Shown here: piece after piece, positions 28,958 to 38,988 of the stretch
How positions within the stretch are numbered: the stretch's first letter is position 1
Layout of the letters: every line of letters begins with the position of its first letter
From: an uncultured Alphaproteobacteria bacterium
GTDB taxonomy: Bacteria; Pseudomonadota; Alphaproteobacteria; HIMB59; GCA-002718135
Assembly: GCA_902574475.1 (NCBI GenBank)
Contig: CACGNZ010000005.1
Coordinates: 1-64,000 of the forward strand
Length of the DNA stretch: 64,000 nucleotides
Direction of reading: 5' to 3'
Notes under the pieces: model-generated
The model's database searches: none
Told to the model about the DNA's origin: nothing
The model's input: only the letters and a program-made list of their open reading frames with translations
Position numbers and translations under genes: made by a program

Positions 28958-29830
28958 ATGTTTAAAGGTAGCATACCAGCAGTTATAACACCATTTTTAG
29001 GTGATAAAGTTGACTATGATTCTCTTACTAAAGTATTAACTCACTTAATAGATAATGGATCTCACGGACTTGTTCCATGCGGAACTACTGGTGAATCACC
29101 AACCTTATCGCATGATGAACATAAAAAAATAATTGAAGAAACAATAAAAATATCTGATAAGAGAGTTCCTGTTATAGCTGGAACTGGTTCAAATAATACC
29201 CTAGAAGCAATAGAGTATACTAATCATGCCGAAAATTCAGGTGCAGATGCTGCTTTAATTGTAACACCGTATTATAATAAACCAACTCAATCTGGCTTAT
29301 ATGAACATTTTAAAATAATTGCAGAAAAAACGAATATTCCAATTATTATTTATAACATACCAGGTAGATCAATTGTTGATATGACCATTGAAACTATGAT
29401 CGAATTGTCAAAAATTAAAAATATAATTGGAGTTAAAGATGCTACCAATGACTTATTTAGACCATTACTTACTAGAAAAAAAATGCAAAATAAATTTTGT
29501 TATCTCTCTGGAGAAGACGGAACAGCATTAGCATATTTAGCACAAGGTGGACATGGCTGTATCTCAGTTACTGCAAATGTTGCTCCAAAATTATGTTCTG
29601 AAATGCATTCCGCATGGCAAGCATCAGATATTTCTAAGGCTCAAGAAATTAATCTTAAGTTATCATCATTACATAATGCTTTATTTGCAGAATCTAGTCC
29701 CGGTCCAGTTAAATATGCAGCTTCATTATTAGGTTTATGTAATAAAGATACCAGACTACCATTATCAGAAATTAAAGATAATACAAAAAAACTTGTAAAG
29801 AATTGTCTTCAAGAATTACAACTTTTGTAA
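28958..29830 (+). CDS. dapA: 4-hydroxy-tetrahydrodipicolinate synthase
   Basis: MFKGSIPAVITPF, GTTGESPTL, YYNKPTQSGLYEHF, YNIPGRS, GVKDAT. Confidence 0.97.
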   Translation: MFKGSIPAVITPFLGDKVDYDSLTKVLTHLIDNGSHGLVPCGTTGESPTLSHDEHKKIIEETIKISDKRVPVIAGTGSNNTLEAIEYTNHAENSGADAALIVTPYYNKPTQSGLYEHFKIIAEKTNIPIIIYNIPGRSIVDMTIETMIELSKIKNIIGVKDATNDLFRPLLTRKKMQNKFCYLSGEDGTALAYLAQGGHGCISVTANVAPKLCSEMHSAWQASDISKAQEINLKLSSLHNALFAESSPGPVKYAASLLGLCNKDTRLPLSEIKDNTKKLVKNCLQELQLL

Positions 29831-30277
29831 ATGAAAATTATTGCTGCCAACAATAGAGCTAATTATAATTTTACAATATCAAATAAAATAGAAGCTGGTA
29901 TTGTTTTAACTGGATCTGAAGTCAAATCTTTACGAATAAATACTGGTTCTATTAGGGGCTCGTATATTACAGAGCAAAATGGCGAACTATGGCTCTCTAA
30001 TTCTTTTATAAAAAAATATCAAAATTCATCTGACAATAATTATGATCCAAATAGAGATAGAAAATTACTAATTAAAAAAAGAGAATTTGACAAAATATCG
30101 GGATCTATTAAACAAGGAGGATTTACAATAATACCAATATCTTTATATTTCTCAGATAAAGGTCTAGCAAAACTATCTTGTGGAATTGCTAAAGGTAAGA
30201 AAAAAATTGATAAAAGAGAGTCAATAAAACAAAGGGATTGGAATATTAAAAAGCTAAGATTACTTAAAAATAATTAA
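29831..30277 (+). CDS. smpB: SsrA-binding protein
   Basis: [42 protein letters not shown]. Confidence 0.96.
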   Translation: MKIIAANNRANYNFTISNKIEAGIVLTGSEVKSLRINTGSIRGSYITEQNGELWLSNSFIKKYQNSSDNNYDPNRDRKLLIKKREFDKISGSIKQGGFTIIPISLYFSDKGLAKLSCGIAKGKKKIDKRESIKQRDWNIKKLRLLKNN

Positions 30278-30314
30278 CTATTTACTTTTAAAAATTGATC
30301 ACTATAAGCCTCAT

Positions 30315-30734
30315 ATGGCAAGAATTACAGTTGAAGATTGTATTGATAAATTTCCAAGTAGGTTTGAATTGGTTTTAGTTGCTTCAAATAGAGCAAGAAA
30401 ATTACATTCAGGTGAAAACCCAACTGTTGAAATTGATAATGACAAAAACACTGTTATCGCTCTAAGAGAGATAGCAGATGAAACTTTAACTATTGACCAA
30501 TTAAAAAATGATTTAATTGAGGAATATCAAACTAATACCTTTAATGAGGATGATGATATAAATGAAATAGAGGATAATAGTGGCGAGAGTCAATCAGAAG
30601 AAGAGAAGTTAGGGGTTGATGAAATACTACAAGATGAAGAAAATATTAATCAAACTGCTGAAGAAAAACATATCGATACTTCAAAAGATAATTTAGAAAA
30701 TTTATCAGATGAAGATAAAATTCAGGATTTATAA
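30315..30734 (+). CDS. rpoZ: RNA polymerase omega subunit with long acidic C-terminal tail
   Basis: [39 protein letters not shown]. Confidence 0.93.
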   Translation: MARITVEDCIDKFPSRFELVLVASNRARKLHSGENPTVEIDNDKNTVIALREIADETLTIDQLKNDLIEEYQTNTFNEDDDINEIEDNSGESQSEEEKLGVDEILQDEENINQTAEEKHIDTSKDNLENLSDEDKIQDL

Positions 30735-30777
30735 TAAAGTTAAATTATAATTTAAGTAAATAATTTAAAAATTATTT

Positions 30778-32901
30778 ATGGCTAAAGAAATTCAAAAAGA
30801 AATAGAGTTAATTACTTCTTATCTTTCTTCTAAAGAGAAAGATATGGTAAGACACGCACTTAAATTAAGTGAACAAGCTCATAGTAATCAACTTAGAAAA
30901 TCAGGTGATCCATTTATAACCCATCCATTGGAAGTTGCAAAAATTTTGACTTCCATCAAATTAGATGCCGACTCTATAGTTGCCGGTCTACTTCATGACA
31001 CTTTGGAAGATACAAATTTAAATATACAAGAAATTGATAAATATTTTGGAAATCAAATAGTCGAGCTTGTTGATGGTTTAACAAAAATAAATAAATATTC
31101 ATTAAAGGTTAATAATCAAAAATTTGGAGAAAATTATAAAAAATTAATTTTAGCTACAACAAAAGATTTGAGAGTAATTTTAGTTAAATTAGCTGACAGA
31201 TTACATAATATGAGAACTATTAAATTCATTAAAGAAGAAAATAAAAAAACTAAAATAGCTTTAGAAACATTAGAAGTTTTTGCACCTTTAGCTCAACGAT
31301 TAGGAATGAAGGAATGGCAAGATGAGTTAGAAGATATTTCATTTGAAGTAATAAATCCTGATGCAAAAAAAACAATTATAGAAAGACTGGAATATTTAAA
31401 ATCAAAGGATGATAATATAGTTGATGAAATTAGATATGAATTAAAAAAAATATTTTTCCAAGAGGACTTATTCTGTAAAGTGGAAGGGAGAATAAAATCT
31501 CCATATTCAATATGGAATAAAATTAAAAATAAAAATATTTCTTTTGAGCAACTTTCAGATATTATGGCTTTTAGAGTTATTACTAATTCAACAAGAGAAT
31601 GTTATAGATGCTTAGGCATAATTCATAGACAATTTCCATATATTCAAGGAAGGTTTAAGGATTTTATTTCAGCACCTAAATCAAATGGATATAGAGCTTT
31701 ACATACATCAGTAATGGGACCTAAAAATAAAAAAATTGAAATACAATTTCGTTCAAACATAATGGATCAAATTGCTGACTTTGGTGTTGCATCTCATTGG
31801 AAATATAAAGATCCCAAAAAAATAAAAGAAAAAGATGCAAAAGAATATAAGTGGGTCTATGATTTAGTAGATTCAATGAATTCTTCAGTCTCTCAAGACG
31901 AATTAATACAAAATTCTAAATTAAAAGTTTTTCAGAATGATATTTTTGTTTTTACTCCAAAAGGAGATCTTATAGAGTTACCCAAAAATGCTACTCCTGT
32001 AGACTTCGCTTATGCTATTCATAGTCAAATTGGAGATAAATGTGTAGCTGCAAAAATTAATGACAAATTACAACCATTAAAAACGGTTTTAAAAAATGGT
32101 GATCAAATAGAGATCATTACCTCAGAAACTTCACAGCCATCTCCTTTATGGCAAAGATTTGCGGTAACAACAAAAGTTAAAACTCAGCTAAGAAGATTTT
32201 TTAGATTTAAGAAAAAAGAAGAGCATATTATATTTGGCAGAGAAATTTTAATAAATTATTTTCAAAAAGAAAATTATGAATTTAATAAAAAAATTGAACA
32301 AAAAATACTTGATGTTTTTAATTATAAATCAATTAATGATTTATATGCTTCAATTGGATCAGGAGAAATTACAGCACTTTCTGTTATAAAAAAAATTTAT
32401 CCTGAGTATAATTATATTCCAGTTTCTAAATTCAATGAAAATACTCAAAATCCAATAAAGTTAAAAGGTTTAACTGCTGGAATGTCTTATCATTTAGCCG
32501 GCTGTTGCTCTCCTTTAAAAGGAGACAGTATAGTAGGGATAGTAACTGCGGGAATAGGTGTTGCAGTTCATACACTTGATTGTGACACCCTTACTTCTTA
32601 CCAAGATGCACCTGATAGATGGTTAAATATTTCATGGGATAATCAAAATAATTTAGACACGGTATCTAATGCAAGAATTGTTGTGGTATTATTTAACAAA
32701 CCTGGAAGCCTTGGGAAGGTCACAACAGTTATTGCAAAAAATAACGGAAATATTTCAAATATTCTTTTTTCAGTTAGGAAATCCGATTTTTTTGAAATTA
32801 TTATAGATATTGAGGTTAGAGATGCTAATCATTTACAAAATATTATTGCAGCATTAAGAATGGAAAAAGAGGTATCTTCATTAGAAAGATTAAAAGGTTA
32901 A
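30778..32901 (+). CDS. Bifunctional (p)ppGpp synthetase/hydrolase, Rsh/SpoT type
   Basis: HD-domain AGLLHDTLEDT, synthetase AFRVITNSTRECYRCLGIIH, TGS and ACT domains. Confidence 0.93.
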   Translation: MAKEIQKEIELITSYLSSKEKDMVRHALKLSEQAHSNQLRKSGDPFITHPLEVAKILTSIKLDADSIVAGLLHDTLEDTNLNIQEIDKYFGNQIVELVDGLTKINKYSLKVNNQKFGENYKKLILATTKDLRVILVKLADRLHNMRTIKFIKEENKKTKIALETLEVFAPLAQRLGMKEWQDELEDISFEVINPDAKKTIIERLEYLKSKDDNIVDEIRYELKKIFFQEDLFCKVEGRIKSPYSIWNKIKNKNISFEQLSDIMAFRVITNSTRECYRCLGIIHRQFPYIQGRFKDFISAPKSNGYRALHTSVMGPKNKKIEIQFRSNIMDQIADFGVASHWKYKDPKKIKEKDAKEYKWVYDLVDSMNSSVSQDELIQNSKLKVFQNDIFVFTPKGDLIELPKNATPVDFAYAIHSQIGDKCVAAKINDKLQPLKTVLKNGDQIEIITSETSQPSPLWQRFAVTTKVKTQLRRFFRFKKKEEHIIFGREILINYFQKENYEFNKKIEQKILDVFNYKSINDLYASIGSGEITALSVIKKIYPEYNYIPVSKFNENTQNPIKLKGLTAGMSYHLAGCCSPLKGDSIVGIVTAGIGVAVHTLDCDTLTSYQDAPDRWLNISWDNQNNLDTVSNARIVVVLFNKPGSLGKVTTVIAKNNGNISNILFSVRKSDFFEIIIDIEVRDANHLQNIIAALRMEKEVSSLERLKG

Positions 32902-32903
32902 AT

Positions 32904-33290
32904 ATGATTTATGGTAATGGGATTGATATTATTGATATTAGCAGAATAAAAAGAGTAATAGATAAATATGGCAATCAATTTAAAAAAAGATGTTTTAGTA
33001 TTTCTGAGATAGAAAGATCAGAGAAAAGATTAAATTCTGTAGAATCTTACGCAAAAAGATATGCTGCTAAAGAAGCTTGCGCTAAAGCTTTAGGAACAGG
33101 TTTAGCTAGAGGTGTATTTTGGAAAGACATTGAAGTTGAAAATAATCAATATGGTAAACCATTTATAAAACTTCATGGTAAAGCAAATGAAATTTATAAA
33201 AATATTAATAAAATTTCAAATACAAAAATCGAAGTATCACTTTCTGATGAAAAAAAATATGCAATAGCAAATGTGATAATTTATGACTAA
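32904..33290 (+). CDS. acpS: Holo-[acyl-carrier-protein] synthase
   Basis: GNGIDIIDISRIKRVI, SYAKRYAAKEACAKALGTG. Confidence 0.95.
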   Translation: MIYGNGIDIIDISRIKRVIDKYGNQFKKRCFSISEIERSEKRLNSVESYAKRYAAKEACAKALGTGLARGVFWKDIEVENNQYGKPFIKLHGKANEIYKNINKISNTKIEVSLSDEKKYAIANVIIYD

Positions 33291-34017
33291 AGCAAAAAAA
33301 AATAGTTTTTTTGGTAATTTGAAATCAATACTAATTGCAATTTTTATAGCATTATTAATTAGGTCGTTTATATTTGAGCCATTTAATATTCCTTCTGGAT
33401 CAATGAAACCCAATCTTCTTGTTGGAGATTTTATTTTTGTTTCTAAATATTCTTATGGTTTTTCAAGACACTCTCTTCCATTTTCAATACCTTTGATACC
33501 TGGAAAAATATTTTCAAATAAGCCTGAAAGAGGCGACGTAGTAGTTTTTAAAACTCCTGAAAATAATAGAACTGATTATATTAAAAGAGTAATTGGTATA
33601 CCTGGTGATAAAATTGAAATTAAAAATGGAATTATTTTTATTAATGGATCAGAGATCTTAAGAAAAAAATTAAGTGATTTTTTAGATACAGATAATAAAA
33701 CGAGTAAAAAGAGAGTCAGGATGTATAGTGAATATTTCTACAATAAAGAAATCAATATACTAGATATAACAGACAATGGTATAGCGGATAATACTCAGCT
33801 TTTTAATGTTCCAGAAAATCATTTCTTTGTAATGGGTGATAATAGAGACAATTCACAGGATAGTAGATTTATAAATACCGTTGGATTTATTCCTTATGAA
33901 AATTTAGTTGGTAAAGCACAATTTATTTTCTTTTCTTTAGAAAATGCAAGATTTCTGCAGATATGGAAATGGCCAAATTCAATTAGATACAAAAGAATTT
34001 TTCAAAAAATTCAATGA
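33283..34017 (+). CDS. lepB: Signal peptidase I
   Basis: FNIPSGSMKPNLLVGDFIFV, RGDVVVFK, YIKRVIGIPGD, FFVMGDNRDNSQDSR. Confidence 0.96.
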   Translation: MTKAKKNSFFGNLKSILIAIFIALLIRSFIFEPFNIPSGSMKPNLLVGDFIFVSKYSYGFSRHSLPFSIPLIPGKIFSNKPERGDVVVFKTPENNRTDYIKRVIGIPGDKIEIKNGIIFINGSEILRKKLSDFLDTDNKTSKKRVRMYSEYFYNKEINILDITDNGIADNTQLFNVPENHFFVMGDNRDNSQDSRFINTVGFIPYENLVGKAQFIFFSLENARFLQIWKWPNSIRYKRIFQKIQ

Positions 34018-34721
34018 TAGACAGTAAAAAACTCAAAATATTTGAAAAAAAAATAAATTACAAATTTAAAAATAGTAAATTATTAATTCAATCCTTAACT
34101 CATCCAAGTTTTTATTTAGAAAATGAAAAAAATATTAAAATAAATGAATTTGAAAGATTTGAATTTTTAGGTGATCGAGTATTGGGATTAATAATAGCAA
34201 ATTTATTATTTTCGAAATATAAAAAGTTTAATGAGGGTGATTTATCTAAAAAATACTCTTACTTAGTTCAAAAAAAATTTTTATTTAAGATTTCACAAGA
34301 ATTAAAAATAGAAGATGTGCTCCAATACAATTTTAAGAAAAAAAATAGTAAAATGTTAAATTCAATTTTTTCAGATTCAGTTGAATCATTAATTGGAGCA
34401 ATATTTATAGATGGTGGATATAATCCTTCATTTGATTTTATAAATAAATTTTGGTCAAAATCTTTAGATATTGAAGTTTCTAAAACCTTAGACCCAAAAA
34501 CATTATTACAAGAAAAATCACAACAACTTTATAAAAAACTTCCTGAATATAAATTAATCAAAAAAGAAGGACCGCCTCATTCACCCACATTCACTGTTTC
34601 AGTTAAAGTGGTAAATTTAAATAAGATTAATGCAAAAGGTTCTTCAATAAGAGAGGCAGAGAGAAATGCAGCAGAAATTGCATTAAAAAAAATTAATGAA
34701 AAGAAAAATATTAAAAATTAG
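34014..34721 (+). CDS. rnc: Ribonuclease III
   Basis: NEFERFEFLGDRVLGLIIA, SDSVESLIGAIFIDGG, dsRBD at C-terminus. Confidence 0.95.
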   Translation: MIDSKKLKIFEKKINYKFKNSKLLIQSLTHPSFYLENEKNIKINEFERFEFLGDRVLGLIIANLLFSKYKKFNEGDLSKKYSYLVQKKFLFKISQELKIEDVLQYNFKKKNSKMLNSIFSDSVESLIGAIFIDGGYNPSFDFINKFWSKSLDIEVSKTLDPKTLLQEKSQQLYKKLPEYKLIKKEGPPHSPTFTVSVKVVNLNKINAKGSSIREAERNAAEIALKKINEKKNIKN

Positions 34722-35553
34722 TCTTGTCGGTAAGACTAATGCAGGTAAATCAACTCTATTAAACAACCTTGTTGGTGAGAAAATTTCAATAACAAATAAA
34801 AAAATTAATACTACTGAAGATTTTGTTATTGGTATTGTTAATATTAAAAATACTCAATTAGTTCTATATGATACACCTGGTATCAGCTTTCTTAGAGACA
34901 ATAAATCACAAAAAAATAAACTGAAGAGAAATTTATGGGAAGGCTTAAATCAATCAGATATTATTTTGTATTTAATTGACTCAAAAAGAATTGAATTAAA
35001 TGATTTAAAAAATGATTTTCCTAAACTTTATGAATTAAAAAAAAATATTTCAATTATTTTTAATAAAACCGATTTGATAAAAGCAGAAAATTTACTTAAG
35101 CATATAAAATTAATTACAGAAAAATATAAAATTGAAAAGTTTTTTAATATATCAGCTAAAAAAAAATTAGGTTTTGAAAATTTAATTGATTATCTTTTAC
35201 AAAAATCAAAATATGGAAAGTGGCAATATAAGGATGATGAAATCACAGACAAAGATGATATTTTTATTACTAATGAATGTACAAGAAATGAGATACTATC
35301 ACTCATTCATAAAGAAATTCCATATAATATAGAAGTAACTAATAAAACTTTTAAATATCTGAAAAATGGACAGTTAAAAATAAAGCAAGATATTATTATT
35401 AAGAATGACAGATACAAAAAAATCTTATTAGGTAGAAAAGGATCTAAAATAAAAGATATTAGAATAAAAAGTCAAAAAGAAATTTCTAAAATTTTAGATG
35501 TAAAAACTCATCTTTATATCAATATTATTTCATCAGATGCAAAAAAAATTTAA
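34696..35553 (+). CDS. era: GTPase Era
   Basis: LVGKTNAGKSTLLNNLVGEKISI, YDTPGIS, NKTD, C-terminal KH GRKGSKIKDI. Confidence 0.95.
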   Translation: MKRKILKISLVGKTNAGKSTLLNNLVGEKISITNKKINTTEDFVIGIVNIKNTQLVLYDTPGISFLRDNKSQKNKLKRNLWEGLNQSDIILYLIDSKRIELNDLKNDFPKLYELKKNISIIFNKTDLIKAENLLKHIKLITEKYKIEKFFNISAKKKLGFENLIDYLLQKSKYGKWQYKDDEITDKDDIFITNECTRNEILSLIHKEIPYNIEVTNKTFKYLKNGQLKIKQDIIIKNDRYKKILLGRKGSKIKDIRIKSQKEISKILDVKTHLYINIISSDAKKI

Positions 35554-36253
35554 CGGTATACTTATACATTCAAAAGTTTTTAAAGATAATGATCTATTAA
35601 TTAAATTTTTATCAGATACCGATGAGGTATTCTCAGGAATTGTATATGGGGGACTTTCAAAGAATAAGAAAAACATAATGCAACTTGGTTTTTTTTTAAA
35701 TTTAGATGTGACATACATTGGGAGTCGCCCACCATCAATAAAAGCTGAATTATCAAAACCTTATTTATCAAGTGTTATTAATGATAAATATAAACTAAGC
35801 TGCCTACTTTCTGTTGTGTCTTTAATCAATGCCTCAGTAATCGAAGGGCAGAAAATAAACCAAATATATAAAATTTCTAAAGAGTTTTTAGAAATTATGA
35901 TTAATAAAAAAAAATGGTTAAATTTTTATTGTATCTACTTATTTGATTTACTTAAATATATTGGATACGAATTGGATTATTTTAACAATAACAGATTCAA
36001 ATATTTTGATACAGATACTTTAGAATTTAAAGAAAATTACTCAAACTATACTATTGATTTTCCTCATCATCTTTTTGTAAAAAATTCAAATATTGCATTC
36101 GATTATAACTCTTTAAATAATTTTTTTAAAATTTTTGAGATTATCTTTATCAAAAATCATTTATCAAATTTAAATCATAAATTGCCAAATCAGTATATTT
36201 TATTTAAGAAAAATATAATCAGTTTTTTAGAAAAAAATGAACAAGATAATTGA
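35537..36253 (+). CDS. recO: DNA repair protein RecO
   Basis: GILIHSKVFKDNDLLIKFLSD, position between era and parC; divergent C-terminus. Confidence 0.85.
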   Translation: MQKKFNGILIHSKVFKDNDLLIKFLSDTDEVFSGIVYGGLSKNKKNIMQLGFFLNLDVTYIGSRPPSIKAELSKPYLSSVINDKYKLSCLLSVVSLINASVIEGQKINQIYKISKEFLEIMINKKKWLNFYCIYLFDLLKYIGYELDYFNNNRFKYFDTDTLEFKENYSNYTIDFPHHLFVKNSNIAFDYNSLNNFFKIFEIIFIKNHLSNLNHKLPNQYILFKKNIISFLEKNEQDN

Positions 36254-38433
36254 ATCTAATTTAGATACCATTCTTAGTGAAAAATATCTTTCTTATGCAA
36301 TATCAACTATCGTTTCAAGGTCGTTACCTGATGTAAGAGATGGTTTAAAACCTGTTCACCGCAGAATAATTTATTCAATGTATCAACTAAAACTTTTCAA
36401 AAGTTCAAGTTATAAAAAATGTGCAAGAATTGTTGGTGATGTGATGGGTAAATTCCATCCTCATGGCGATCAAGCTATTTATGATAGCTTAGTAAGAATG
36501 GCGCAGGATTTTTCTACAAGAATTACATTAGTGGATGGCCAGGGTAATTTTGGAAATATTGATGGTGATAATCCTGCAGCAATGCGATACACTGAGGCAA
36601 GACTGCAAGATTATACAAATTATTTTTTTGATGGTATCGAAGAAAACTCTGTAGATTTTAAAGATAATTATGATGGTCAAAATTTAGAACCAGTGGTTCT
36701 ACCATCTCAACTTCCTAATATTTTAATTAATGGAGCCATGGGAATAGCTGTGGGAATGGCTACAAATATTCCTCCTCATAATATTGTTGAATTAATTGAT
36801 GCATTAAAATTAATAATAAAAAAAGATAGAGCTTCCCTAACTGAAATTTTAAAAATTATAAATGGACCAGATCTACCCACAGGTGGTGAAATAATTTTAG
36901 ATAGTAATGAAAAAAAGCAAATTTATAAGAATGGCAAGGGCTCATTTAATATTAATGCTAAATATCAAATAGAAGAATTAAAAAATGGTTTGTATCAAAT
37001 CATTATTACTGAAATTCCATATCAAGTTAATAAAGTTAAGATAATCGAACAACTGGCTAATAACATCAATAACAAAAAATTACCATTGGATGATGTAGTT
37101 GATGAGTCAGATGAAAATATTAGAATTGTCTTAAAACCAAAGACCAGAAATATTGATGCTGAAAAATTAATAAGCCTATGTTTTAAATTAACTGACCTAT
37201 CAATTAAGTACTCTTGTAATTTTAATGTTTTAATTGATGGTATAGAGCCTAAACAAATTGGAATTATTGAAATACTTTCTAATTTTTTAGAACATCGAAA
37301 AGTTACAATTAAAAGAAAATCAAAATTTAATATAGAAAAAATTAAAAAGAGACTAGAAATTCTTAAAGGTTATCAAATCGTCTTTAAAAATTTAAATTCT
37401 ATAATAAAAATAATAAGAACAAAAGATAATCCCAAAAAAAGAATTAATTAAAAAATATAAATTATCTGATTTACAATGTGATTCAATTTTAAGTATGCGT
37501 TTAGGATCTCTTAGAAAGATTGATGAAAAAAATATTAAAGATGAAATCCAAAAATTAAATGAAGAATTAAAATACCTTAACAAATTAATAAAAGATAAAA
37601 AAACATTAGATAAATTTATAGTAAGTGAATTAGATCTTATAAAAAATGATTTAGATAGTGATATAAAGGATAGAAAATCTGTAATTTCATCAGAACAAAA
37701 TAATAATACTGATATTAGCATTGATGAATTTAAAGAAATTGAAAAATTTACCATTATTATTAATAAAGATTTTCAGCTCAAGAGGATTAAAGTGATAACT
37801 GATGAAAAGGAAATTGAAAAAATAAAAAAAGAAAATCTATTTTTAGTTAATTTAAATTCAAATCAAAAAATACTTTTGTTTGTTTCTTCTGGTAAAGTTT
37901 ACACGATAGATCCAAATATTTTACCAGGTGGAAATAGTAATCCTAAATCATTTATTTATTTTGTCGATAGTATGCCAAATGATAAGGTTACTGGATTACT
38001 TTCATCAATCGATGAAGAGCTCTTAATTGTATCCAAAAACGCTAAAGGATTTATTAGTAATACTGAATCTCTTGTAACTAATCAAAAGAAAGGCAAGCAA
38101 TTATTTAATTTAAAAAATAATGATATCGTAATTAAAGTATTAAATCTTACAAAAAAACATATTGCTTGTGTTACAAAGTTGCAAAAAATGCTAATTTTTG
38201 AAATAGATGCTTTGCCAAAATTACAAAAGGGTGGGGGAGTTCAATTAATTAAAATCAAGAAAGATGATTTTTTATCGGATGTCACTCAATTAACCATTGA
38301 AGATGGTTTAGAATGGAGCACTGGTTCTAAAAATAGAAAATTGGATGATGTTGAGTTTTGGATTGGAAAGAGAGCTCAGGCTGGAAAAAAAGTTCCTAAG
38401 TTTTTCAATAAAAATCAGAAATTTGATGGTTAA
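36237..38433 (+). CDS. parC: DNA topoisomerase IV subunit A, apparently frameshifted at an A7 run (37434-37440)
   Basis: SRSLPDVRDGLKPVHRRIIYSM, ARIVGDVMGKFHPHGDQAIYDSLVRMAQDF, MRYTEARL (ORF 36237-37451); remainder MRLGSLRKIDEKNI... (ORF 37495-38433) is in frame if one A is removed. Confidence 0.9.
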
Positions 38434-38484
38434 TTTTATTTATTTAAATATATTTAAGTTTACTAATACAATTTAATCATAAAT

Positions 38485-38988
38485 ATGAAAAATCTTTCTG
38501 CCTTTTTAAATATTGTAAATAGATACGCAGGATACTTGTGTGCTTTTCTAGTTGTTCTAATGGTTGTTAATGTTTTTTTAGTAGTAATACTGAGATACTT
38601 ATTTGGAATTAGTTTTATATGGATGCAAGAAACATATGTATGGATGCATGCTTATATTTTTATGGTTGGCGCCGGTTTTACTTATCTAAATGATGATCAT
38701 GTCAGAATTGATATAATTTATAGAAACTCATCTAAATTATATAAAGCAATAGTAGACTTAGTTGGCAACATTTTTTTATTATTACCTTTTTTATATATTA
38801 TTTGGTCTTACAGCTTTCCCTTTGTATTAAAATCTTGGCAAATGAATGAGGTATCTAGAGAAGCTGGAGGTTTAACAATGATCTATTTGCTCAAGTTAGC
38901 AATTTTGATTTTTGCTTTTCTATTATTTATTCAAGTTGTTTCAAAAATTATAAATAATTTTTTAAATCTTAATTCCAATGAGTCCTGA
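38485..38988 (+). CDS. TRAP transporter small permease (DctQ-like)
   Basis: 4 TM; YLFGISFIWMQETYVWMHAYIFMVGAGFTYLNDDHVRIDI. Confidence 0.88.
   Translation: MKNLSAFLNIVNRYAGYLCAFLVVLMVVNVFLVVILRYLFGISFIWMQETYVWMHAYIFMVGAGFTYLNDDHVRIDIIYRNSSKLYKAIVDLVGNIFLLLPFLYIIWSYSFPFVLKSWQMNEVSREAGGLTMIYLLKLAILIFAFLLFIQVVSKIINNFLNLNSNES

Noticed and set aside
37392-37754. 120-aa minus ORF spanning the parC break
   Set aside because: Antisense to the restored parC frame; not an inserted gene
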